Source of the DNA: Pithys albifrons albifrons
Taxonomy: Eukaryota; Chordata; Aves; Passeriformes; Thamnophilidae
Reading direction: 5' to 3'
DNA: 64,000 bases
NCBI RefSeq assembly: GCF_047495875.1
Contig: NC_092458.1
Coordinates: 732,001 to 796,000, forward strand
Under the pieces are notes generated by a model that saw nothing but the letters and a program-made list of their open reading frames with translations, was not told where the DNA came from and ran no database searches. Shown here in pieces: positions 25,891-36,900 of this stretch (its first letter is position 1; every line of letters begins with the position of its first letter). The position numbers and the translations under genes were made by a program.

Positions 25891-28260
25891 GAATCATAGA
25901 ATCATAGAATCGATTGGGTTGGAAAAGACCTCCAAGATCATCGAGTCCAACCCTTGGTCCAACTCCAGTCCCTTTACCAGATCATGGCACTCAGTGCCAC
26001 GGCCAAACTGCGTTTAAAAATCTCTAGGGATGGTGAATCCACCACCTCTCTGGGCAGCCCGTTCCAATGCCTGAGCACTCTCTCTGGAAAGAATTTTTTT
26101 CTGATCTCCAACTTAAATTTCCCCTGGCAGAGCTTGAGCCCATCGTGCCCCCTTGTCCTATTGCTGAGTGCCTGGGAGAAGAGACCAACCCCCACCTGGC
26201 CAGAACTTCCCTTCAGGCAGTTCTAGACAGTGCTGAGGTCACCTCTGAGCCTCCTCTTCTCCAGGCTGAACACCCCCAGCTCCCTCAGCCTCTCCCCATA
26301 GGGCTTGTGCTCCAGTCCCTTCACCAGCCTTGTTGCTCTTCTCTGGACTCGCTCCAGCACCTCAATATCCTTTCTGAACTGAGGGGCCCAGAACTGAACA
26401 CAACACTCAAGGTGTGGCCTCCCCAATGCAGAGTCCAGGGGAAGGGTCACTGCCCTGGTCCTGCTGGTCACGCTATTTTTGATACAGGACAGGATCCCTT
26501 TGGCCTTCTTGGCCACCTGGGCACACTGTTGGCTCATGTTGAGCTTCCTGTCAATTAGTACTCCAAGGTCCCTCTGCCTGGCTGCTCTCCAGCCACTCTG
26601 TGCCCAGCCTGGAGCGCTGCAGGGTGTTGTTGTGGCCAAAGTGCAGGACCTGCACTTGGCCTTATTGAACTTCATCCCATTGGAATCAGCCCATCTCTCA
26701 AGTCTATCCAGATCCCTCTGCAGAGCCCTCCTGCCTTCCAGCAGGTCGACACTCCCTCTCAACTTGGTGTCATCAGCAAATTTGCTGATGATGGACTCAA
26801 TCCCCTCATCTAAATTATCAATAAAGATGTTAAACAGGACTGGACCCAACACAGACCCCTGGGGAACACCACTGGTGACCGGCCGCCAGCTGGATGCAGC
26901 TCCGTTCACCAGCACTCTCTGGGCCCGACCTTCCAGCCAACTCCTAACCCAGCAGAGGGTACACTTGTCCAGGCCATGGGCTACCAGCTTTTCCAGGAGT
27001 ATATTATGGGAGACAGTGCCAAAGGCCTTGCTGAAGTCCTGATAGACATATCCACAGCCCTCCCCTCATCCACCAGGTGGGTCACCTGATTGTAAAAAGA
27101 GATCAGGTTGGTCAGACAGGACCTGCCCCTCCTAAACCCCTGCTGGCTGGATCTAATCCCTGTCCACCCTGAAGGTGCTGTGTGATTGCACTCAGGATGA
27201 ACTGCTCCATACCCCTGCCAGGCACCAAGGTCAGGCTGACAGGCCTGTAGTTGCCAGGGTCCTGCTTGCAGCCCTTTTTGTGGATTGGGGTGACATTGGC
27301 CAACCTCCAATCATCTGGGACCTCCCCAGAGAGCCAGGACTGTTGGGAGATGATGGAGAGTGGCTTGGCAAGCTCTTCTACCAGCTCCCTCATCACCCTG
27401 GGATGGATCCCATCTGGTCCCATAGACTTGTGAGGATCCAGCTGGCTCAGTAAGTCGGTCACTATTTCCTCCTGGAATACAGGAGGGCTATTCAGCTCCC
27501 TCTCCCTGTCCACCAGCTCCAGAGGCCAGTTGTCTTGAGGGCCACCTGTCTTACTGGTGAAAACTGAGGCAAAGTAGGTGTTAAGTACCTCAGCCTTGTC
27601 CTCATCTTCCTTAACTATATTTCCCTCCAAGTCCAATAGAGAATGGAGGTCTTCCTTGCCCCTCCTTTTCTTATTAATGCATTTGTAACAGGACTTTTTC
27701 TTATCCCTAACTGAAATAGCCAAATTTACTTCAAATTCCACTTTTCTTTCTCTAATTTTTTTTCCTGCATGACCCAGCTCTATCTGTAAATTCTTCATAT
27801 AAGTAGCCCTTTTTTCCATAGTCTGTAAACTTTCTTTTTATCCCTGATTTCTTTCAGAATCTCCCTATTTAACCAAGCTGGCTGTTCTTCCCCTCCAGCT
27901 GCCCTTTGGGCACACTGGGACAGCCTGTTGCTGTGCACTCAAAATTTCCTGCTTGCCTTTAAGGGTTGTTTCCCAGGGTATGCTCTGAATTAATCTTTTG
28001 AATAGACCAAAATCTGCCCACCGGAAGTCCAGAGTAGAGGTTTTAATGGTGGCTCTCCTTACATCCCTGAGGACTGAAAATTCTATTATTCCATGGTCAC
28101 TGTGCCCCAGGCAGCCTCCAACCACTGCATCATCCACCAGCCCCTCTCTGTTTGTAAACAGCAGGTCTAGCAGGGCTTACCCCTGGTAGGCTCATTTACC
28201 AGTTGATGAAGGAAATCGTCCTCTATACACTCCAGGAACCTCCTTGACTTTGTTTCCTAC
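25891..28260 (-). mobile_element. CR1 LINE, 5'-truncated, about 2.4 kb
   Basis: This is the longest retroposon in the window. The plus strand begins with two copies of the octamer GAATCATA, the reverse complement of the CR1 3' terminal repeat, followed by GTTGGAAAAGACCTCCAAGA. Reading the minus strand from 28260 down, it holds the C-terminal part of the endonuclease domain, the linker, reverse transcriptase and the 3' UTR. A full CR1 is about 4.5 kb, so ORF1 and most of the endonuclease are missing. The right edge at about 28260 is judged from where endonuclease-like translation stops. Confidence 0.93.
26223..28255 (-). pseudogene. CR1 ORF2 remnant (endonuclease/reverse transcriptase), frameshifted
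   Basis: ORF2 of CR1 encodes an apurinic-like endonuclease and a reverse transcriptase that copy the element into the genome. Here the minus strand shows the endonuclease end with GGCLGHSDHGIIEF at about 28115-28075 (SDH motif). The linker and early RT block with SMGPDGIHPRVMREL and NVTPIHKKGCKQDPGNYRPV lie in the frame 27819-27112. The RT core has [17 protein letters not shown] near 26870 and the catalytic FADD at 26780-26769. The frame changes at least near 28160, 27190 and 27060, and several stops interrupt it, so it cannot make a working protein. The plus-strand frames opposite it are shadows. Confidence 0.9.
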
Positions 28261-28829
28261 CTTATCATTCTTAGAAACAATAACTATTTTACCCTTTAGC
28301 AAACAATGAATTATAAACACAGTGATAGCACCTAATGGTAATGAAACAGTGCTAATATTTACTAGCTCCTCACAGCCCTGTCATATTTGGGGCTGAAGAC
28401 AATGATGTGAGGAGAGGACAGAGGGAAGGGCCTTCTCAGTCTCCTCTATTGGGTTGTTTCAGTTGCTGGGACCTGTGAAAGTATTCACTGCACCAGAAAA
28501 CAAGAAAAAGTCAAACTTTAAACCTTAATACATGGGACAGTTCATAAGAAGTGGAGTGCAAATCAAATATGTTATTTTTTGAAAAGTGTTTTGCAGTATG
28601 AATTTTTTTTTCTATCTGAATAATTACTTGAATTGGTTACATGGATCTAATTATCATGACACATTCAAATTACTACAACATCAACAATATCATCTAAGGG
28701 TAAGAACAGTTTCCATTAAGGTGTATGTTCATGCAGAGGAAAGAACTGAATATACATTCTCAGAGCCTGGTAGGGCATTCCAACTGTTAAGCTATTTAAT
28801 AAATAGATTCACAAATCCAGAGCAATGGT
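28261..28829. other. Single-copy DNA between CR1 and microsatellite
   Basis: AT-rich with no supportable feature. The frame 28586-29014 starts here only because it reads on into the TATC array. Confidence 0.6.
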
Positions 28830-28894
<65 letters not shown>

Positions 28895-29071
28895 CATCTA
28901 TCTATCATTATCTATCTATCATTATCTATCTATCTCTATCATCTATATAAATCTATCATCTATCTATCATTATCTATCTATCTATCTAATCTATCTATCA
29001 TCTGTCTAATATAGCTATATCTATCTATCTATCTATCTCTCCATCCATCTATAGCTATCAATATCTATCAA

Positions 29072-29113
<42 letters not shown>

Positions 29114-29187
29114 ATCTATCTATCATCTGTCTATCTAATATAGCTATATCTATCTATCCATCTATCCATCTATTCATTTATTTATTC
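28830..29187. repeat. TATC (TCTA) microsatellite with internal segment duplication
   Basis: About 360 bp of imperfect TCTA tetramers with TCCA, TCATTA and TAGC interruptions. The composite motif CTAATCTATCTATCATCTGT occurs at 28986 and again at 29111, each time followed by an AATATAGCTATATC block, so a segment of about 125 bp within the array has been duplicated. The longest pure run is about 60 bp. The Tyr-Leu-Ser-Ile open frame over it is an artefact of the repeat. Confidence 0.97.
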
Positions 29188-32100
29188 CAAGTTTCTGAAA
29201 ACTGTGCAACTTGGAAATATCAATTAAAATGTTTGACTACAAATTTTCTTTTTAAGATGACTGCATAGTTCAGAAGAAAGCACATTTCTCCTTCTGATCT
29301 AATTTATTTTATTGTTTTACCATCAGGCAGCCCCTTTTCCCCTACCTCAGCATGGTTGTTAGTAGTAGTATTATATTACAGATACTGCTATACTTTGATA
29401 GCTGGACAAGTTTTCACTGTGTGCTACTGTCATTGTCTGCCTTTCAAGCTATAACTAGGTTGCTCCTGAAGACTATTTGTGATTAGGTCATTTTAGCTGT
29501 GCAAGTGAATTTTATTTTCGTGTAAATCTCTGTTCACCTCATTGTTTCTTCATGGAAGAAATTCTCACATATCAAATCCTTTTGCCCACTTGGGAGCCTG
29601 CAGCTGGAATTTCCTAAGGACTTTTATTTCTATAGCAGCTGCAAACTAAATCATCCATACAGGATTCTGACTTTTAATTTATCCAGACACTGGACACGGC
29701 TGCATTCTCATACATTCAGTTTTGAGGTAGATTTGCCAAACTAACCAGCACAGGACCACTCTGACATTTGTACTGAGTAGGAAATAGATATTTCTTGTCC
29801 ATTGCAGTGCTTAATTTATTATGGTCTCTACCGCCTCTCTCAAAATATTTCCTTTGCTTTCTCTGTGGCTACTGTGGAGTTCTAATTGCTTTTGACATAA
29901 TTATGATACAATATGTATTAGGGAACTACTGTGTCCCACTGTAACAAAAGAGAGATGGCATTTTATACATTGGCATCAGAGCAAGAGTGTGTGAGTGCAA
30001 GAAGGTTTCAAGAAAATTAGAAAGAATTATAACAATGTAATTAGCATTTCTGGTAAGATATTAAAGTAAATGTGTGCTTTTTAGGAAGAATGTTTCTTCT
30101 TTCATAGTCTAAGTGATGTATATACTGAGTATTGGTGAATATTAGAAAGAATTAGGGGATTGCTTTCACTAAATTCTCTGAATTTATTGACTATCTACAC
30201 TTTATTAACCCACAAATATATTGAGAAATTAGTAAAAGCAACCTGATAAATTTCAGCACCTGTAAACATGGCAGACAATATCCATGAAATTAATGAAGGG
30301 TTGGCTTTATTTAGCGTGGAATTACATGAACATAAAGCTCTTCTACTTGGAGATTAATGGGATTTTACTTCATAATTTCTTTTTTATTGAAAACATAAAT
30401 TGCTCTCACAACTCTACAATAAGTTTTCTGAAATATAATGAAGATCTGCTCACTTCATCATTGTGCTCAGGATTCTATTTCCAATTACTCATTTTCTATT
30501 TTATGGATGTATAGAGAAATAAACATGGTTTTCCTAAAATGACCTGGTTGCTCAGCAGAAATCCTCAATAATATCTTCTTTAGGGAAGAAATATTTTGTA
30601 TCCTGGAATAATGTTGCCTTTTCTGTGTATGTGCTCTTGCTCTGTGTTGCCTTTTTGCCTTACCTTGGGAGAATGAGTTGAAATGTCCACTCCTGCGGAA
30701 GAGCTTCGGGTGCAAAGTTATCCCAATCCCAGTGAACCTGATTAAAAGATTCCTTTCAAAGCAAATTAGTTATGCTGAAAAAAACAAACAAAAGAAGAGC
30801 ATTTGTCAGATTTAAGGCCTTTGAATTTGCCTAACTGGGTTTCTATGAATCACTGCAGTAAAACTATATTAGGATTGACAAAAATGCTTTTAGTTAATCT
30901 TGTATTTTTAGCAGATCTCTCTGTATGTTGGAAAAATATTTTTGATCAATAAATCCAGAATAAATTATTTTCTATTAAATTGCAGTCAGAAATCACTTAC
31001 TATGGTGCATGAGTATACTTTTTGTAATTCTGGCTTACCTTCACCTAGGAAATAGGAATTCTTAGCCTTAGTATTTAGCATGTTTTTAGAAGGAAATATG
31101 CTGAGCCTGAGAGTGGTAGAGAATTTAAGAGTGAACTCTGTCTGGCAGTCTCCCATTGAACTCTCACGTGGGTTCATTTAATAAATTGAAATTTAACTCA
31201 AATTTAAGTGTTCAGTTGGGAATTCATGTATATTCCAGGAAATGCTGCCAAATTAGTTTTCAGGTAGGCAGGAGGGGTAAAATCTTTGAATATTAATTAA
31301 GTTCTATATTAAAATTATGATGTGTTGTGCTTGCCTTTCCTTGGGTGTTTTTGGTATTTTTTGAAGCTGCTGAATTCCAAGCTGGTGAATATGAAACTTT
31401 CAGGGAAATAGTGCAATTGATTTTACTGTAGCTTCTAAATTCCAAGGAAATTTCTATAATTCAAGGGTTTTGGTGGTATCTGCCTCTCAAATGAAAGGTT
31501 TGTGCTCCTTGCATGTGCAGGAACTCATAAGAGTAGTTATGTTTAACTAATGTACTCTTTATGTAATCCATCTGTTTTGCTAATCTGCATTTATGTTTTA
31601 TTCAATAATTTGTGTTAGACAGAAATAGAAGTTCAAAACAGGAATTAATTACACATTGGTATGTTTTTTCAGTAAAAGATTGTTTAACAAATCTAAAATC
31701 TAAATTCCACCATTTGTTCCTCTTTCCATCACAGAGAAGTCACTTTTAGTATCAATCTTTGGTGCAAGTGAAGATTTGTAAGCTTTGTGTTTCCTTACAT
31801 TCTTTCTGAAGGAAAAGAAAATAAAATTTTTTATTTACAATCATTGTTTTCTGAACTTCAAGTTCATACTGGATGTACCAGTTTTTATGTGTTTTCTTAA
31901 GTATTTTCATAATTGCATGACACTTGTGGGTGTTTGTTGGTTGTTGTTTTTTTTTTTTCACTTTACTTTTTGAGTTGTTCTTGCCTCTCTGCCCTATGGA
32001 ATTATGTCCTTATTCTACTCTGAGACTGGATTATCCTAAGTATCTCCTCCACTTAACCTCAGCTTCTTTCTCTGCCAGGTCTTTGAACTAAGGTAATTTT

Positions 32101-32380
32101 GATAATCAAATAACAAATATACAAATAGCAAATATAATTTATCTTCACATTAGAAGTAAAACAGATTTTTAAAACTGTGTAAGTATTCTAAACAATCACT
32201 CCACTATATAATCTCCAATTATATAAAATTTATTGTTATGAATGAAAAGTTCTACTTCTTCTTTCTTGCTATTCAGGCTTCTAAAACCATAATGCAGTGG
32301 ATCAGAATTACAGTCTGATTCTGAATTAACCAGTTGAGAGCTGTTAATCAGGTAGATGGTGAATAGCAGAGCCAGGCAGT
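29188..32380. other. AT-rich single-copy DNA, no gene seen
   Basis: No frame exceeds 86 codons and none is recognised. A short minus-strand segment ending at 30999 has an acceptor-like TTTCCTAG and a GTAAGTG donor, but it is only 44 nt and two frames are open. It is not called. Confidence 0.55.
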
Positions 32381-33014
32381 TGTCCTGGGCTGAGCTGGCA
32401 AATCGCCAACTGTCCAGGACAGGGTGAAAAGGTTCCTCCTCCCCCCAACCAGCCAAGGGAAAATGAAGAGGGAGAGAGGAAAAAAAACTTCCAAAGCCAG
32501 GTCTATGCTGAAACTAACTACATGTATTTATACAGAAAAGAGAAAATTAAGAGGATACTACAATATAACACACACTTACACAGGTTATGTATAACAAGAA
32601 ATAACTTCCAACTTCCCAGTAAACACAAATTCTACCATTTCAACTACAAATCATTCTAGAGAAGTCAATTCTTCAGAGACAGACTTAAGCAGAGAGAAAA
32701 GCTAAGAACAAACATTTTACTTCCCTCAGAGAACATGATGTTAAGCCGGTGCTCTGGGCTTGGGCCTCCCCATCCCTCCTGGGACAGCAGAGTGTCTTGC
32801 TGGCACCACAGCTGGGAAGCAACTGCCCAAGCCACACCCACACACCAGCTCTTACCCCTTTTGAGATGATGCAATATGGTATGGAATACAATATTATTGG
32901 CTAGAAGAAGTCAGCTGTTAGCTAAACTCAGCCCAGCTCAAGTCAGCTGACAATTCCCAGGCCTAGCTGAACTTTAAAACCTAAATTTAGGCCCATCTGG
33001 CTAAACCCATAACA
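32381..33014 (-). mobile_element. Solo LTR, family B
   Basis: A 634-bp LTR bounded by TGTCCTGGGCTGAGCTGG and AAACCCATAACA, with a perfect 5-bp target duplication GCAGT (32376-32380 and 33015-33019). It aligns along its length with 25261-25885, for example in TATGGAATACAA and CAGCTGTTAGCT, but with more differences than that copy has from 59864-60487. It is therefore an older insertion of the same family. Sense is minus by analogy with the copy at 4497. Confidence 0.92.
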
Positions 33015-33851
33015 GCAGTAAACACTGGAATAGTACTTTAAAGGCAGAGTTTCCAGAAAGCCACAAGCCACAGTGAGTGTGAGGTGCTGGTTGCTCCCAC
33101 ACATACAGACCATCACGCTTGAAACCTGCGAAGTCTATTTTCAATAACTGATAAAAAATTGCTCCTGTAGTAGATTGTTTCATCACCTAAATGTCCCTGC
33201 CATCCCACCTCTTCAGTGAGTATTCAGTGGCTTATCATGGAAGTCTTGGGTCCTTTTCAGTGTGTGACTACATGTTCCTACTGAAGAAGGCACAGGAAGA
33301 CATGTAATCGATGGTTTGGACCTACAATGGTAAAGTTTGTGACAGTCCTTTGAGTTTATTCCTCCAGAAATTATTCATCCATTAATAAAGTCGAATATTC
33401 TCTTCCCTGCCTTCCTCCCCTGTCCTTTTCCCACTCTCCCCCTCCAAAACCCACCCAGAATGGTGTGGTTTTGACTCATATTACTAAACTATGCTGGATT
33501 TCTGATCAGCATTTGGAATTTTCTTGAGCTTTGCATACATTGTGCTGCCTGCAGAGCTCAAAAATATGAGGGGAGATGGAGTCTAATATCAAATATATTC
33601 TCTCTGTTATTGTGGATTTTTATCTCCTGTTTTAGACCTATATTTGCTAATGTCATGAGTGCCTTGTACCTGGATTGCATCCTTTGCATTTATTCCCCAT
33701 GCCACAATTCCATGATTTCATCAGAAAGAGTTTAGGATGTGAATAAGGTGAGACCCCGAGTTGTGTCCTCGTGTGTAGCAGCAGACAGGTCTGTGTGTCA
33801 CCACTGGATACCTGACAGCAGGCTGGGCTAAATTTCATGAAAGGTACATAC
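33015..33851. other. Single-copy DNA, no gene seen
   Basis: A moderately GC-richer stretch after the LTR. No repeat or complete exon is recognised. The minus-strand open frame that covers 33653-33955 belongs to the exon candidate described next and reads past its donor. Confidence 0.5.
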
Positions 33852-33919
33852 CCTGGAGAAGTGTAGAACACAACCCAAATGGAGAGAGAAACAAGCCCCA
33901 GGAGAAGGGGAATAGCCAT
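33852..33919 (-). CDS. Candidate first coding exon with signal-peptide-like start
   Basis: On the minus strand a pyrimidine-rich acceptor TTCTCCCTTTTCCTTTGCAG ends at 33950. An exon of 98 nt (33949-33852) follows and ends CCAGG before the donor GTATGT. The ATG at 33919 sits in a strong context (ACAAAAATGGC, A at -3 and G at +4). The coding part is 22 codons plus two bases. It starts MAIPLLLGLVSLSIWVVFYT, a hydrophobic N-terminus typical of a signal peptide or type II membrane anchor. Upstream in the same exon is a minimal ATGTAA start-stop frame. I do not recognise the protein, and the next exon would lie at lower coordinates, where I cannot find it. Chance agreement of these signals in 64 kb is possible, so the call is tentative. 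Confidence 0.35.
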
Positions 33920-33949
33920 TTTTGTTGTATTTACATTGTGTTCACCAAA

Positions 33950-36900
33950 CTGCAAAGGAAAAGGGAGAACTGTAACATCATCATATTAAGGTATTGAGAA
34001 TTTATGAAGGACATCAAGAATATTCTGGGATAAAGGAATATTTTCTATCTTCCAAATCCCATAGACACAGAAGATCTGCTGGATGTTTTTTTGAAGCTGT
34101 TACCTGGGAGATGGAGATGAAAAAGTGTCTGTGGAGTAAAGGTGTCTAACTGAAAAATGGTGTTAGAACTTCATGCTGTGGTGATATTTATAGTATGGAA
34201 GAGTGAGCTTCAAAAATGGAAGATGTCAACAGCATTAGTCATCCATTTCCTTGAGATAAGCTGTCTGTGGTGTTAAAATTCTCTCATCTCCTTATAATTT
34301 TGAAGAAAGTTTAGAGAAAGGGAATATCTTTCATGGGCTAATGGTATCTGAGTTTCCACCATGAGGTGGTGATCTCCTTTTGAAAGGATGACTTTGAAGG
34401 CAGATGGGGAAAAAAAAAAAAAGAAGTTCTGGATTTCTACCTTGTAAAACGTTGGACATTTTTCAGAGCTTTGTGTGCTACTGATTGCAGTAGTAGCTAA
34501 TTCCAAGGGCCAAAATTGGGTTTTGATTTTGCATTTTGGAAAATCATTCTAAATTCTGTTTCTAATTTTTCCCAAGTGGAAAAGCCTGTGGAGATACAAT
34601 CATTATCTAGTTTAGGACAAGTTCTGAAGAAAAGAAACCTTAATCCATCTTGCAGATTTTCCTTTTGTAGAATGCTCTACTTCACCAATCCTGCCTACAG
34701 GTACTATGGTAACTCGAATTTTTTGAATTCATTCAATATTAAATACATATTTACACATGAAAGCATCGTAATTTCATTTTAAATTGCACCTTTTTGAAGG
34801 GCACCACTTTCATACATCAGTTCCAATTTATGTATACAAAGCAATGCAATCTTCAGTCCTCAGTGTGACTTTCAGTGCTGTCCCTCCACATGACTTAGGT
34901 TTGATCCAAAATGTAAGGCACACTCTAAATTTATGAAAGTGTCTCCAGAGGAATTGTAACATCATGTCCTTTAAGAACATGGTTAAAGACTGAGGAATAT
35001 TAGAATATTTTTCCAAGCAATGCTGTATGAAATACATTAAATGAATATTCATTGGAATGTTAGGGCTACTCAAATATATTCCTGTACATAAAATGGCAGC
35101 TGAGAGCCGAGTTTGTCTTGTCATTTTATGCAAAAGCATTTTAAAAAGCTGTACATATTGATTACATTTGTTGAAACAGTATAATGATCACGTGAGGAAG
35201 GGTTATAAGGTAGCAACCTAAAGGTAACAACCCCAAATTAATAATTTCCTGGGAAGAAGACAGTGTAGAAGTGCTGCGTTTTCAGGGACGAGCTATTCCC
35301 CTCATAGTGAAAATGAATAGAAGTGTCTGCCTTTGTGCATCATTTGAGCTTTTAATGTAATAGGCTTGCAATATTTTCTTAATGTGTGAGTGATTTACAG
35401 CTTTTTCCCATAAATCAGGTGCAGATTTTTTCCTCTTGGAAACTTAAAGTGGAGAGAGCTATCTGGAACCAGTGAAAGCAGGATTTAATTTATAAATAGT
35501 TTCAGTGGAGTGATGGGTTTACCTATCCAGAAAAAAAAATTGCAATTTTCACTTGGGACATATGAATGAATTAGATTTATCTAGTGACACTGTTAAAAGA
35601 AGTATCCAAAACCTTATTATAAAGGGTTTATATATCTAGTTTTGTGTCTGAAATGAACTTGGAGGTTTATGGTGAGTCTGGAAAAATAAGGAACATAAAT
35701 AATCACATGTGCTTAATAGCTAGCTTGTTTCACATAATTTATATAAAATTTATATAATATTATTTATTCTAACTCAAGAGGAAAAAAAAACAAATGAACA
35801 TGACATATACTCATTAACTGATAATTCATGAACAACAGTTCTTGTCCTACAGAGGTGACTCTACAGGGAAGTGGTTACTCATGGATATTGTGTTTGCATG
35901 TGAGCAGAGTGAAGTCTAAATTTTTATTTTTTCTTGCATAGCATGACTGAAATTTTTACATATTGAAAGCTATTAGAGGATTATATTATTGTAGGGGACT
36001 AGGCAAAGTGTCTTTTTAATTTATATTTTATATTCTGTAAAGTACAGTAATATACTTATGAGGACAACATTAAGAGTTCCCACTCAACAAGAATGTAGAG
36101 AATGACTAGCTGGGAAAATTTTTTTGAGACTCAAGAAATCATGCTCTGTTATTTCTTTGCCTGTTATTTTTAAAAGCATACCCTTAAAGACACATCTAAG
36201 AATGTTTTATTTATAACTGGAATTGAATCTACTTTATTGCTTTTTATTGCTCTATTACTCTGCAAATATTGCTGTAGAAAGAGCTTACAATAAATTTGAA
36301 AATACAACTTAAATTCAGCTTTTCATTTAAATAATCATAATTCTGTTGCTAATGCAAGAATTCAGTAAAAATAGGATAAATCATTTCATATAAATTAATT
36401 TTATTTAGGACTACAGTTTCAGTTTCCCCATTGCATCCATATCCACACACCCTGCCCACTCCCCCTCCAAAAACAGCCTGGAGTTCTGCAATTTTCAGAA
36501 GACCAAGCCAAATCTCCTTCATCACCAGTGAAGTGTCATTCAGCTGAATGACAGGCAGCTCTGCCCCAGGCAGGAGAGAATCTTTTCTATTTACAACTGC
36601 TGATGCTTGACAGCACATCAATGGCCGTGTAGCAGACACAGGATGAAACGCAATTTTAGGGAAAGGACAAGGAAAGGGGACAGAGAGATCAGAAATTTCA
36701 GCTTGTGGCTGGTATGGTATAATGTATCCAAGGGAATGGAGAAAAGCATCTTGTGAGCAGAGGGCAGGGGATGTCACAACTGAGAGCTCTTCAGGACATG
36801 ATACAAAGTATCAGATTAAAGTGTATGGTTTACAACACTCATTTGGTAAGCAGGATTTTACAGCATTTTTAAAATTGCACAATAAAATGAGGAGATCAGG

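Noticed and set aside
26067..27453. Plus-strand frames of 90-187 codons
   Set aside because: They are antisense shadows of the CR1 ORF2 remnant on the minus strand.
28586..29014. 142-codon frame rich in Tyr-Leu-Ser-Ile
   Set aside because: It is the translation of the TATC microsatellite.
30999..31045. Minus-strand segment between TTTCCTAG and GTAAGTG
   Set aside because: It is about 44 nt with two frames open, and an internal GTAAGC makes the structure ambiguous.
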